A DNA stretch of 64,000 nt from Pedobacter sp. SYSU D00535 (GCF_017355855.1 NZ_JAFEWD010000013.1:62001-126000), one strand, 5' to 3'. Counted from the stretch's first letter, positions 18,461 through 27,648 are shown. Program-made: numbers and translations. Notes: generated by a model from the sequence alone, not told the origin.

Positions 18461-19339
18461 ATGAAACCTTTATTTCATAAAGTTCCGGTAGGGCCGCAGA
18501 GCTCGTTCAGCATCAGGCATGATACAAGGCCTAACTTTGTAGGGATCTGGCATTATCATCCGGAGCTGGAACTGCACTATATTATCAGGGGGGAAGGGGT
18601 CCGGTTTATCGGGGATCGCATCAGCAACTTCTCTCCGGGGGAGATATCGCTTCTGGGCGAGAACCTTCCGCATACCTGGAGATCAAGCGATCAGTACTAC
18701 CAGCACAATCCGGAACTTGAAGTGGAGGTGATTGTTATTCACTTCCTGCCTGATTGTTTGGGTAAATACATGCTCAGCTTGCCAGAAGCCTACCTGCTAC
18801 CCAAGTTGTTTGAAAAGGCGAAAAGCGGAATGGATATCAAGGGCACTACCCGCGATAAAGTGGCAGCGTTAATGCTCGAGGCTTTGCATGCCACCAACCT
18901 TCGAAGGATCATTATCTTCCTTTCCATTTTGGAGGTGCTTTCTGAGACCGACGAATTTGCTCCCATCATCAGCGGCCAAAACGTGTTTTACCGATCCAAC
19001 GAGCAGGATGCGCTGCGCCTGAATAAAGTGTGCAACTACACACTGGCGAATTACAATAGGGAAATTACCCTCGATGAAATAGCCTCGATAAGTAACCTGA
19101 GCGTGACTTCTTTTTGTCGCTACTTTAAGCTAATGACCCGGAAGACCTATTACGATTTCCTGATAGAGATCCGAATCAGCCACGCTTGCCGGGCGCTGGT
19201 AGAAGATAAGTTACCTACAGAATTTATATGTTTTGACTGCGGTTTCAATAACGTGTCCAACTTTTACCGTCACTTCAAGAAGATCACCGGGCTTACTCCA
19301 CTAGAATACAAGCGTAAATACTTTAAGAAGGTTTCCTGA
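18461..19339 (+). CDS. AraC-family transcriptional regulator with cupin sensor domain
   Basis: This is a DNA-binding regulator of sugar genes. It has 292 residues. The N-terminal half (about 15-100) is a cupin-like sensor with WHYHPELELHYI and FSPGEISLLGENLPH. The C-terminal half (about 185-290) has two helix-turn-helix units: ITLDEIASISNLSVTSFCRY, then the AraC signature around CFDCGFNNVSNFYRHFKK and ITGLTPLEYKRKY. It is divergent from GH97 on one side. On the other it converges with the four-gene sugar operon ending at 19460, so it may control either or both. No operator was identified. Confidence 0.93.
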   Translation: MKPLFHKVPVGPQSSFSIRHDTRPNFVGIWHYHPELELHYIIRGEGVRFIGDRISNFSPGEISLLGENLPHTWRSSDQYYQHNPELEVEVIVIHFLPDCLGKYMLSLPEAYLLPKLFEKAKSGMDIKGTTRDKVAALMLEALHATNLRRIIIFLSILEVLSETDEFAPIISGQNVFYRSNEQDALRLNKVCNYTLANYNREITLDEIASISNLSVTSFCRYFKLMTRKTYYDFLIEIRISHACRALVEDKLPTEFICFDCGFNNVSNFYRHFKKITGLTPLEYKRKYFKKVS

Positions 19340-19414
19340 GCTTCTTTTGCATCGGGGTTCCAGTAGATGTGTAGTCGTTTTTCGGCTGCAGGAGCTTTTA
19401 TATGCAGGCGATTT

Positions 19415-19454
19415 GAACATAAGGGGTGAAAGTTCCTCTCACCCTTTTATGTTC
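19415..19454. terminator. Bidirectional terminator hairpin between convergent genes
   Basis: GAACATAAGGGGTGA (19415-19429) pairs with TCACCCTTTTATGTTC (19439-19454) with one bulge. It lies between the AraC stop (19339) and the stop of the minus-strand isomerase (19460). Confidence 0.75.
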
Positions 19455-19459
19455 ATCCA

Positions 19460-20284
19460 CTAACCAATCTTATATCGTTGTTTAAGTAAGTTTAGCATAT
19501 AAGCATTATTCGACCACTGGTCGGAAATAGGCTTTTGCGAATAGGGTAAATGTACCATATAGGGGTATGGGCCGAACTCGGGCGTGATGGTCACGACGCT
19601 ATCCTGCTCTGACCGCTTCCGTTCCACTACCTTATCCCACCATCTTAAATGGTGCTGCAGCGCTTCATCCCATTCGGGAGCAGCCGGGTTGGGAACTTGT
19701 GGGCCCTCCGGGTATCCTACGCGAGCATGAATATGCTCTGTCCGTTTGATCGCCAGGTCCATTGCTTCCTGCTGGTCTTCCAGAAACGATTCTGCCACGT
19801 TTACCCAGTGTGAAGCATCAAGGGTGATCTGCAAATCAGGAACGCGGCTGAGATAATCGAAGGTGATATGAGCGGCAAAAGGAAATTTGTTGCGGTGCGT
19901 CTCGTGGTATACTTGCACGCCAGACACCCTTGAATGCTCGTTAGCGCGGTCTATAAGCCTCTTATTCTGCTCGAATGAGAAGTAATCTTTACCAGTCTGC
20001 GAGTCAATCTTCAGTGCTTTATAGGGCCGGACCATGTCTAACCAGCCCGCATAATTATCAAAGTGACGGGAAAAATCCGCGTCATACGTTCCGTAATGCT
20101 GCGGAATAACTTCCAGTCCATACTTTTCAAACGCGTTCCAGGCTTCATCCAGCTCCTTTAGCTCAACGTCGTTCGGGATACCGTACTCGACACCATCATA
20201 GCCCTCAGCCTTTACCTTTTGGCAAAACAGCTCCCAGTTGATATGTTCACATCCCCATCTGGGGCAAAAAAATTTAAACTCCAA
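19460..20284 (-). CDS. Sugar phosphate isomerase/epimerase-like TIM barrel (distal copy)
   Basis: This 274-residue cytoplasmic protein is of the xylose-isomerase-like (AP-endonuclease family 2) barrel type. Features seen: FFCPRWGCEHINWELFCQKV at the start, EGYDGVEYGIP, VYHETHRNKFPF with a likely metal-binding Glu and His, LQITLDASHWVNVAE, and ARVGYPEGPQVPNP. These place metal ligands (Glu, Asp, His, Glu) where the family has them. It is the last gene of a minus-strand operon with PhyH, a second barrel and a Gfo/Idh oxidoreductase. In such settings the family isomerises, epimerises or beta-eliminates keto-sugars. The substrate cannot be read from sequence. Confidence 0.85.
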   Translation of the reverse strand: MEFKFFCPRWGCEHINWELFCQKVKAEGYDGVEYGIPNDVELKELDEAWNAFEKYGLEVIPQHYGTYDADFSRHFDNYAGWLDMVRPYKALKIDSQTGKDYFSFEQNKRLIDRANEHSRVSGVQVYHETHRNKFPFAAHITFDYLSRVPDLQITLDASHWVNVAESFLEDQQEAMDLAIKRTEHIHARVGYPEGPQVPNPAAPEWDEALQHHLRWWDKVVERKRSEQDSVVTITPEFGPYPYMVHLPYSQKPISDQWSNNAYMLNLLKQRYKIG

Positions 20285-20305
20285 GGTATTTGTTCGGGGT
20301 TAGGA

Positions 20306-21136
20306 TTATTTTACTTTCAGTGTGATCTCATCTTCTTTTTGAAGGAAGTCTCTGTCAGCAGACAAACCTCTTACTTCAGACGACATAATCGCATTATTTG
20401 GAACAGTTTGCACCGGCGTGATGCAGGAAGTGTTTTTCTCCCTGAACGGCTTATTATAGCTGAGGTTGTACGCGGATATCATAGACCAGCGGGGCTTATC
20501 GGAGCTATTCGCTTCAGACATGTGTAAGGTGTTGCTATGGAAGAACAATAAGTCTCCCGGTTCCAGCTCCACATGCACGCGCTCAAAGCGATTGAGTGCT
20601 TCATTCACAAAGTCCATGTCAGCGCCTTGTTGTTCACCTGCAAAACTGTGCTCAAAGCGGCCCGTCTTATGGGAGCCTTTCAGCACTTGCAGGCATCCGT
20701 TCTGAACCGTCGCCTCAGTAAGTGCAAGCATCACACTTATCATGGCATCAGGAAACAAAAAACCGTTCTTGTACCAATATCCATAATCCTGATGCCACTC
20801 CCATGCGCCGCCTACCTGTGGTTCTTTCTGCATCAGTTTGGAGTGGAAGTGACAAACTTCGCCCGGACCAAGGAGATCCTGTACGGATTGAACCAAAGCT
20901 TCACTACGGGTTAGCAAGCCATAGGCATCATCTCCCGGAGTGAACCAAAGGGTAAGCTTGGTTCGTTTACCGGATTGATCGTTAAAATCGAAGGCCTTGT
21001 TTTTTAGCACGTCGTCGCCAGTGGCGATGCCGTATAGCAAACTCACTTCCTCCTCGCTCAGGAAGTTTTTCACGATCAGGTAGCCGTCCCTGTTGTATTG
21101 TTCTTTCTGTTCGGAAGTTAACTTTAAGTCGTTCAT
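20306..21136 (-). CDS. Phytanoyl-CoA dioxygenase (PhyH) family protein
   Basis: This is a probable iron(II)/2-oxoglutarate-dependent oxygenase. It has 276 residues. LTSEQKEQYNRDGYLIVKNF is the standard PhyH opening. The metal triad is visible as HxD in WEWHQDYGYWYKNG and a distal His in FFHSNTLHMSEAN, with basic residues after it (KPRWS) that could hold 2-oxoglutarate. Bacterial PhyH proteins in sugar clusters hydroxylate varied small molecules, and the substrate here is unknown. It lies 21 bases from the following isomerase and 64 bases after the preceding barrel gene, so it is probably cotranscribed with both. Confidence 0.9.
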   Translation of the reverse strand: MNDLKLTSEQKEQYNRDGYLIVKNFLSEEEVSLLYGIATGDDVLKNKAFDFNDQSGKRTKLTLWFTPGDDAYGLLTRSEALVQSVQDLLGPGEVCHFHSKLMQKEPQVGGAWEWHQDYGYWYKNGFLFPDAMISVMLALTEATVQNGCLQVLKGSHKTGRFEHSFAGEQQGADMDFVNEALNRFERVHVELEPGDLLFFHSNTLHMSEANSSDKPRWSMISAYNLSYNKPFREKNTSCITPVQTVPNNAIMSSEVRGLSADRDFLQKEDEITLKVK

Positions 21137-21200
21137 AGTGTTAATTTTTTTAGGTAAGTATTCAAGGGAGTTACGAAAAAGACTGAGATGTTAGCGGATG

Positions 21201-22118
21201 CTAGGCACCAACTGCCTTCAACGCTTCATCTACAAAGCGTTTAGCCCGCGGTATGTCATCCTCGTCCAGGTGCTCGATAATAATGGGGATATTCGGGTGT
21301 TTTTTAGAGAGCAGCTTTAAATACAATTCGTAGTTCAACACGCCGAGGCCTGCAGCAGGAAGTTCTACATCTCCGGCACCCCGGAAAGTATGAGACTCTA
21401 CGGCATCGATAGCAGCATGCTTTTCTTCACTGCTTTCTGCCTGTTTGATGTCCTTCGCATGGGCGATCCTGATCTTGTCTTGTAAGGCATTGAAGATGCG
21501 ATAGAGCTCCCCATCCACATCCTTTATATTGGCTCCATTGAAATAGTTGGTAGGATCCATCAGCAGTCCTAATCCCGGATGATCTACCTCCCGGAATAAC
21601 CTTAGCAGCTGGTCCACACTGCCGATGACGTTGTTGACGTAGTTCTCTACGAGGAAGACCGCGTCGTGCTTATAGGCATATTCGGCCAACTCTTCAATTA
21701 CCGCCTTGATTTCCTGGAAAGCTTCTTCTGTCGCATTTTTTTCATGAAAAACCCAGTCGCTGCTTGGTTCGTAGGTCCCGGTTTCACTGATGACGTACGG
21801 AGTGCCAAATTCGCGTGCAAACTTCAAGAGTGTTTTCACATATTCTATATTCTTGCGCTTCTTTTCAGGATCGGGAGAAATAAGGTTGGTATATCCGGAA
21901 ATGGCGACAATCTCAATATTGGCATCGCGAAAAGCGTTACGTATGCTACGTGCCTTTTCTACGGTCAGCGTTTGTGGAAGTGTGTGCGGGTCGTTCAGGT
22001 CAAAGTCTTTAAAACTCAGATCAAGCTGAATGCAGTTAAATCCATCCTTTTTTACTTTAGCAATGGTTTCTGCCAAGGTGTATGGATAATATCCATTAAA
22101 AATTCCTACTGATATCAT
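21201..22118 (-). CDS. Sugar phosphate isomerase/epimerase-like TIM barrel (proximal copy)
   Basis: This 305-residue xylose-isomerase-like barrel opens with SVGIFNGYYPYTLAETIAKV and shows FNCIQLDLSF, IVAISGYTNLISPDPEKKR, VFLVENYVNNVIGS (metal-binding Glu), GLLMDPTNYFNG (Asp), IAHAKDIK (His) and PIIIEHLDEDDIPRAK (Glu). These are the usual metal ligands of the family. It differs from the distal barrel at 19460, so it is not a recent duplicate. It starts 5 bases after the stop of the Gfo/Idh gene, which is strong evidence for one transcript and linked steps. Exact reaction unknown. Confidence 0.88.
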   Translation of the reverse strand: MISVGIFNGYYPYTLAETIAKVKKDGFNCIQLDLSFKDFDLNDPHTLPQTLTVEKARSIRNAFRDANIEIVAISGYTNLISPDPEKKRKNIEYVKTLLKFAREFGTPYVISETGTYEPSSDWVFHEKNATEEAFQEIKAVIEELAEYAYKHDAVFLVENYVNNVIGSVDQLLRLFREVDHPGLGLLMDPTNYFNGANIKDVDGELYRIFNALQDKIRIAHAKDIKQAESSEEKHAAIDAVESHTFRGAGDVELPAAGLGVLNYELYLKLLSKKHPNIPIIIEHLDEDDIPRAKRFVDEALKAVGA

Positions 22119-22123
22119 TTGGC

Positions 22124-23233
22124 TTATTTAAGGGTTAGTAATGTTTCGGATAGTTTTACAGTTCGTTCTTCCTTGAGCGATAGATAAAGCGCTTCGATGG
22201 TTGCCATGGTATGCAGGTTGTCGCGACCGTTTATCTCCGGAAGCCTGTCCTCTTCAACCGCACAGAGCAATGAAGCCATGGTTCCTTCAAAAGCGTCGGG
22301 GAACCAAACAGTATCCCAGCTTGGCTCAATCCATTGGTCGGGATGCCTGCGACTCGTAAACTTCAAGGTGCTTAATCCTTTCTCCGGAAATTTTGGCCAT
22401 CCAATCTCGCCAATAGCCATTCCTTCTAATCCTTCTACCCGCCAGCGGATGTACATGTCCTTTTGCGTACCTTCTCCCTGCCAGGCCCAGACATCGTCCA
22501 GGCTTGTGGCCATCAGGCCACTGTTATACTGAAAAGTATACTGGGAAATACCATCGATATGAGGAAATTTAGTGCGGGGATCGCTGCGGCTTGTAGCCGT
22601 TACTTTTTCAGGATCGCCAAACAGGTAACGAAACGTATCGATGTGGTGAATTCCCATATTTAACATCTCCAGGCGATCGTACTGTTGCAGGAATTCCTGC
22701 CAATGTGGTATTGCCCGCATATCTATAGTCGCAAGAACGATCTCGCCCAGGTAATCATGCTCCAGCAGGGTTTTCAGTGCTCGTATTGACTGGTCGTACC
22801 GCATGTTGCTGTTAACCGCCAGTTTAACACCTGCCTGTTCACATAGCAGAACGATTTCATTTGCATCCTGAAGGTTCATCGCCAGCGGTTTCTGGCAAAG
22901 GATTCCCCTTATATGGTCGTTCTCTTGAACCGCCTCCCGTACTATTTCCAGTTGTTTGTCTGGCGGAACAGCAATATCAAGGATCTCAATGTTTTTATCC
23001 CTTATCAATTGCTGCCAGGAATCATACACGTTCGGAATGCCAAACTCTGTTGCGACTTCTTCTGCTCGGGCCTTGCTTTGGGAAGCAATCCCATAGGAAT
23101 TGAACCCTGCATTGCGATAAGCTACCTGATGGCAGCCTCTCACAATTGCTCCGGCACCAACGGTACCAATCCGCCAGTCTTTTCGCAAGGGCATTTGCGC
23201 CGCAATGTTCAGATCTAGTGTAAATTCTTGCAT
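22124..23233 (-). CDS. Gfo/Idh/MocA-family NAD(P)-dependent oxidoreductase
   Basis: This 369-residue protein probably oxidises a hydroxyl of a sugar, glycoside or cyclitol. The N-terminal Rossmann fold shows GTVGAGAIVRGCH (about 24-36) and the family motif region GILCQKPLAMN (Lys in the EKP-equivalent position). The C-terminal domain has MGIHHIDTFRYLFGD with the expected catalytic His, and later hydrophobic strands (YTFQYNSGLMATS). It is the first gene of the minus-strand operon and is preceded by about 535 bases without another gene, where its promoter must lie. With two TIM-barrel isomerases and a PhyH, a keto-sugar intermediate is a reasonable inference. Confidence 0.93.
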   Translation of the reverse strand: MQEFTLDLNIAAQMPLRKDWRIGTVGAGAIVRGCHQVAYRNAGFNSYGIASQSKARAEEVATEFGIPNVYDSWQQLIRDKNIEILDIAVPPDKQLEIVREAVQENDHIRGILCQKPLAMNLQDANEIVLLCEQAGVKLAVNSNMRYDQSIRALKTLLEHDYLGEIVLATIDMRAIPHWQEFLQQYDRLEMLNMGIHHIDTFRYLFGDPEKVTATSRSDPRTKFPHIDGISQYTFQYNSGLMATSLDDVWAWQGEGTQKDMYIRWRVEGLEGMAIGEIGWPKFPEKGLSTLKFTSRRHPDQWIEPSWDTVWFPDAFEGTMASLLCAVEEDRLPEINGRDNLHTMATIEALYLSLKEERTVKLSETLLTLK

Positions 23234-23768
23234 TGTTTACAATGGGTTTAATGGTTTGCTTAATATCTGCAACAAAGCCCCGCCACAGGTATTGATAATC
23301 AATAAGGTTGACTGGCCGTCGCTTTGAGGAGCATTGCTTTTACGCCTCCATCCCTTGATTTCTCATCGATGGAAGGACCGGTTATAATTTTCTTAGTTAG
23401 TTCGTTTAAATCAAATCTACTTAAGCAGGCAAAGTGTATTCTGTAGGATATTTACATGATATTGTAAAATACTATCTAAAAACGAGACTATTAATCAGAG
23501 GGAAGAAGGATCTTCCCTCCCTAGACTGATTGTCAGGAATAGATACGGTGGTTTAATACGATCATGCAGAAAACATCAAACGTGGGTGACAAGAAAGCCG
23601 TAGCAGGTAGCACTTTCATTCAAGTAAAGACACAGCTTAAGCAGGTGAGAGTAGTTTTAATCTTCTGTAACTCCAGGGTTCTGGCGATTTTTTGTCACTC
23701 AGCAATAAAACCAGGCGGCCTTGTAGCAAAACGGTCCTTTCACTCGTCATGCAGAGTAAACAATTTTG
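23234..23768. other. Intergenic region with a compound inverted repeat
   Basis: There is no credible gene. GAGGGAAG (23498-23505) and CTTCCCTC (23512-23519) form a perfect hairpin, flanked further out by AATCAG (23494) and CTGATT (about 23525-23530). It is not followed by a T run on either strand, so it looks more like an operator or RNA structure than a terminator. Promoters for the minus operon and the plus lipoprotein must lie in this region. Confidence 0.45.
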
Positions 23769-24905
23769 ATGAGATACTTTTTCCTTTTATGCGCCTTATT
23801 CGTTGCGCTTACCGGATGTAAGAAAGATAAAGAGCCTCTAAACGAGCAGGAAGCCAAAGAACTTCAGGTGCTGGGTTGGGCCCAAACCGGAGATAACAAT
23901 ATACTGCCCGCTTTGTGGACCGAACAGCGTCAATTAAACTTTTTGCCTATCCGCAACGACGCGCATTATAAAATGAACTTTGTGCATAAAGTTGATGGCG
24001 AGCATATCTATTTTGGGCTTGAGGATGTCCATTCTCCTGCTTCTTCTAAAGCCATTATGTGGAAGGGAACGGCCAAAACAATTCTTTCTGAAAAGACGCT
24101 CAATTTAGCTCAGCAGGAGCGGATTAACAGCTGGTCTGTAAATCCGATCACCAATGATATTTATATACTGGCAGCGGATTTAGGCAATTTTTATTACTAC
24201 ACGATCAGCAACGACGGGAACAGTGTAGCAAGAACTGCAATTAATGTCGGGGCCCATGGAATTCCTGTTTATATTCAGGCAATTGGTCCCGATATTCATC
24301 TGCTCACCGTGACTCAGGTTTACAGCGATCAGGTCACGGAGGGGAAAACGATCATCAGGCATTTGAAAAATGATGTGCTCTATGCGACCTACGAAATCGC
24401 TTTGAATGAAGAAGAATATTTGTGGAACAACCTTCAGATCGGCTCAGCCTATATTGAGAATAACCAATGTCATTTGCTGGCAGTTGCCGATCAATCTTTG
24501 GAATACTTTTATCTACAGCTTAGTAAAAACGCTCCGGTAGTACAACGGCCGTTTCAAACGGAAGGCTATACACCAGCTTTTGGTGCAGAAACAGGAAGTA
24601 TCAGTTCAGCGCAGGGGGTATTCGAGAATGGCCGCTTTTACGTAGCTGCGAAAAAGGATGCACGGGACCTGGCTTGTTTGGTAATTGATGTAAAGCCGGC
24701 TACGCCGACAACCAGCAAAGTAGTGCTGGAAGCACCTGCCGGGCATACTACTTATACGGCAACAAGAACTTACAAATACGGAGAGGATCTATACCTCAGC
24801 GGAGTGGCAAACGATTTTGGAGTTTACTGGAAGAACGGAAAGCTGGTTGTTCCGGATAAAAACGGTTTAAACATGTCGAGAATAGCGCATATAAGCTTTC
24901 AATAG
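23769..24905 (+). CDS. Lipoprotein of unknown function, possible beta-propeller
   Basis: The 378 residues begin at ATG 23769 (the codon before is TTG) with a lipoprotein signal: MRYFFLLCALFVALTGCKKD, Cys at about 17. The remainder is beta-rich with recurring aromatic strands, for example HIYFGLEDVHSPASSKAIMW, INSWSVNPITNDIYILAADL and DLYLSGVANDFGVYWKNGKL. This suggests a propeller of weakly conserved blades. I recognise no named family. It stands alone, convergent with the histidine kinase 57 bases downstream, with no strong hairpin between them. Confidence 0.82.
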   Translation: MRYFFLLCALFVALTGCKKDKEPLNEQEAKELQVLGWAQTGDNNILPALWTEQRQLNFLPIRNDAHYKMNFVHKVDGEHIYFGLEDVHSPASSKAIMWKGTAKTILSEKTLNLAQQERINSWSVNPITNDIYILAADLGNFYYYTISNDGNSVARTAINVGAHGIPVYIQAIGPDIHLLTVTQVYSDQVTEGKTIIRHLKNDVLYATYEIALNEEEYLWNNLQIGSAYIENNQCHLLAVADQSLEYFYLQLSKNAPVVQRPFQTEGYTPAFGAETGSISSAQGVFENGRFYVAAKKDARDLACLVIDVKPATPTTSKVVLEAPAGHTTYTATRTYKYGEDLYLSGVANDFGVYWKNGKLVVPDKNGLNMSRIAHISFQ

Positions 24906-24961
24906 TCCCCTGTATCGCATTTATAGAAAATGAAAAGAGGTTGAGGATGCTTGTCAGTCGA

Positions 24962-26782
24962 TCAGGCGGAGCGCTTTTCCAGTTCCGATTTTACCTCCTC
25001 AAGCCAGCTTGCCGCCTCAGCCTCTTCTTTGAAAAATCTTACCAGGACGTCCGACTTATTCATTTCGGAGGATTTGTATGCGGCCATATTGCTAAACTTG
25101 TCTTCCGATAAGACCCATGCGAAGTATTTTACCCCTGCCGCCGCCATCATCGGAAACCAAATATTGCCGCCATGGTCTGATGAATCACTCCAGTTCCCCT
25201 TCACCAACGAGTTGTCATTAAGTACATACTTCGACTGTGTCTTTTTAACGAAATCCAGGATGATCAAACCGGAAGTTTCTACCGTTTCCCGAGTCTGGTA
25301 ACCAAGCCATCTAACTTCCAGCCAGTTCTGCAGGGCATTGTAGCTGACCGATATAGAGTCATTTTTGAAGTAGCTGCTTCCATCGGTGTCTGCATTCGCT
25401 GCCGCTAAAGACGCGAGTGGGACAATGAAAGAAAACCGGGAACCTTCCCCTAATTTGCTCTCTGCCCACAAATTTCCGCCATGTTGCTTTAGGATATCTG
25501 ATGCAATGAACAGGCCCAGTCCCAGACCCTGAAATTTCATGGCAGAAGAGTCCACGCGGTAAAACCTATCAAAGACAGCTTGCAGGTGTTCCTCCGAAAT
25601 CCCTATTCCAAAATCCTGCACCGAAACAACTGATCTGCCATTCGCAATTTGTTGGCTGATGACGATATCGCGGCTAGCAGGTGAGTACTTGATCGCGTTA
25701 TCGATTAAGTTAATAATTACTTGCTCTAGCCTAAACCGATCTCCTTTCAATAGTGCATTTGGCTCATTTATTAGTTCAAACCGATGTTCGGGATGGGTTA
25801 GCGCAAAGGATTGAACCGTCTCTTCCATTAAATTGCTTAGATCAAAGGTCTCGAAGTGGTAGGTTTGTTTTCCTGTATTAATCTTCGAGATATCCAGTAG
25901 ATCATTAACCAGCCTGCTCAGTCGCTGAATGTTATTTTCGGAGCGATCGAGGAAGGCCTTAGCCTTTTCGGGTTTGTCGTACAGCGTTGATTTGGCCAGC
26001 TTTGTAAAGCCCTGAATATTAGTAATCGGCGTTTTTAGCTCGTGACTCGCAATCCCAATAAATTCATCTTTTTGCCGCTCCAATTTTACCCGAACGGTCA
26101 CATTTTTGATATGGGAAACGAGCGCATTAATTCCAGGTCTCTCCAAATAGTTGTATACGTCGCCTTCCAGCCAGATGACTTGCCCGTCTTTACGTTTAAA
26201 AGCCGCTCGGATTACGTCATGTGCATTAGGGCTTTTTAGCAGCAAATTCAGCTTTCCTGTAAACATTTCGAGGTATTCAGGCTCCACCAGTTTATCAAAT
26301 CCCAATTTGATGTATTCCTCCGGGGTATAGCCGGTCATCTCAAAAACCCGCGGGCTTACATAAGTGGCTTTCCCGCTTTTATCTCTTAACACGAGCAGGT
26401 CGCAGGCTTCTTCCAGCAATAGCTTCAACTTAGATTCGGCTTCCCGGCTTTTCTTCAGCGACTTCTTCAATGCATATCCCATCATCGACAAAAAGATATT
26501 TTGGGATGCAAAAATTAAGATATGAACCCACAGCCTTGGCGCAAAGGAAAAGGAATAGATGGGTTCCAGAAAGAGGTAAATAATGAGTAGGATACAGACA
26601 AAGTTCGTTATGAGTCCAATCAGCCAGCCGGAGTACCAGGTGGCAAAAATTACTACAGTAGTATAAAGTAGGAAGGGTGTTCGGTTTCCAAGCACCTCGG
26701 TCATGTTTACTTTAATGAGTGTTGTCAGTAGAATGAGAAGCAGGGGGACTAAATAAACGGATACCTTTTTGACGGACTTCAT
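24962..26782 (-). CDS. Membrane PAS sensor histidine kinase with extra C-terminal domain
   Basis: This 606-residue sensor autophosphorylates and presumably signals to an unlinked regulator. Four hydrophobic segments (about 8-25, 32-48, 50-72, 80-105) resemble the KdpD-type membrane domain. A PAS domain follows (about 120-235, including GKATYVSPRVFEMTGYTPEE). The H-box ASHELKTPITN has His247. The ATPase domain has N-box DNAIKYSP and G-boxes GIGISEEH and GLGLGLFIA. After the kinase ends (near 465) comes a separate domain of about 130 residues, SISVSYNALQNWLEVRWLGY to EAASWLEEVK, that resembles STAS/SpoIIAA-like proteins found free-standing in this phylum. No response regulator is adjacent. Confidence 0.93.
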   Translation of the reverse strand: MKSVKKVSVYLVPLLLILLTTLIKVNMTEVLGNRTPFLLYTTVVIFATWYSGWLIGLITNFVCILLIIYLFLEPIYSFSFAPRLWVHILIFASQNIFLSMMGYALKKSLKKSREAESKLKLLLEEACDLLVLRDKSGKATYVSPRVFEMTGYTPEEYIKLGFDKLVEPEYLEMFTGKLNLLLKSPNAHDVIRAAFKRKDGQVIWLEGDVYNYLERPGINALVSHIKNVTVRVKLERQKDEFIGIASHELKTPITNIQGFTKLAKSTLYDKPEKAKAFLDRSENNIQRLSRLVNDLLDISKINTGKQTYHFETFDLSNLMEETVQSFALTHPEHRFELINEPNALLKGDRFRLEQVIINLIDNAIKYSPASRDIVISQQIANGRSVVSVQDFGIGISEEHLQAVFDRFYRVDSSAMKFQGLGLGLFIASDILKQHGGNLWAESKLGEGSRFSFIVPLASLAAANADTDGSSYFKNDSISVSYNALQNWLEVRWLGYQTRETVETSGLIILDFVKKTQSKYVLNDNSLVKGNWSDSSDHGGNIWFPMMAAAGVKYFAWVLSEDKFSNMAAYKSSEMNKSDVLVRFFKEEAEAASWLEEVKSELEKRSA

Positions 26783-27035
26783 ATTTGCCGAAAAGTAATA
26801 ATTTTTGGCGAAACCGTGATGGTATTCAATCTGCTCCTTAAGCTTGTTTCAGGTGTTGTAAATTATGGTTTAAATTCTGTACGATATTTAACCCAAGTGG
26901 TTTATTTACAGTGTTCTTCTTTATGGTAGAGGAGAAATGCTTAGGGTTTCATTAAGTGAAGAAGTCAAAAGACGCTCGGCTATTGCTGCAGCCATCAAAA
27001 TATCTATTTTTGATCATCACTTCAATTTTGGATCT

Positions 27036-27389
27036 ATGGCTTATAACTCTGTACTTGCAGACCGCATAAGGGAATATCTGGCGGACTTTCCTGACCTGGA
27101 AATAGAAGAAAAGACCATGTTTGGTGGGGTCGCATTTTTGGTGAATGGCAAGATGTGTGTAAACGTGAGCGGAGAGGACCTGATGTGCCGTTTCGATGCG
27201 GCTTTGCAGGATGAAGTGGCAGAACGCCCGGGCTTTAGAACGATGATCATGAGAGGAAAGGAGCTGAAAGGTTATTGTTATGTCGATCCAACAGGTTTTA
27301 ACACTCAGAAGGAATTCGAGTACTGGCTGAAATTGTGTTTGGACTATAACGACCAGGCGAGCTCGTCAAAGAAGGGTGGACGTAAATAA
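27036..27389 (+). CDS. TfoX/Sxy N-terminal domain protein
   Basis: This 117-residue protein matches the TfoX N-terminal domain: ADRIREYLADFPDLEIEEKT, then MFGGVAFLVNGKMCVNVSG, and GRGKELKGYCYVDP-like spacing (MRGKELKGYCYVDPTG). In gammaproteobacteria the domain occurs in the competence regulator Sxy, but stand-alone versions elsewhere have no proven role. I start at ATG 27036 because the domain begins MAYNSVLADR. An in-frame ATG at 26937 would add 33 residues that are not part of the domain. The C-terminal tail is Lys/Ser rich (SSSKKGGRK). It is monocistronic. Confidence 0.85.
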   Translation: MAYNSVLADRIREYLADFPDLEIEEKTMFGGVAFLVNGKMCVNVSGEDLMCRFDAALQDEVAERPGFRTMIMRGKELKGYCYVDPTGFNTQKEFEYWLKLCLDYNDQASSSKKGGRK

Positions 27390-27648
27390 GGCCTCCCCTG
27401 ATCTAAACCAATATCAGTATCAGGCACTCACTTTGCACTTGATAACTCCAGCAAGACCACAAATTTTAGACTTGCCATCAGAGTCTTATCATTATCAGTT
27501 TAGTCGGCTTGTAGCCTCCAATAGTAGGTATTAACTGAAAGCGGCTCAGGTAATTAGGTTAAATGTCTTGATGGCATTATAAAAGTTTTTCCTATTTTTC
27601 GTTCTTCAGGCTACGCCAAAGAAACAGAGCATTAGCTACACAAAAACC

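Noticed and set aside
23564-23821. 85-codon plus-strand frame before the lipoprotein
   Set aside because: It is not protein-like and overlaps the real lipoprotein start at 23769 in another frame.
26937-27035. N-terminal extension of the TfoX-like protein
   Set aside because: The domain starts at MAYNSVL (27036), and the added 33 residues match nothing in the family.
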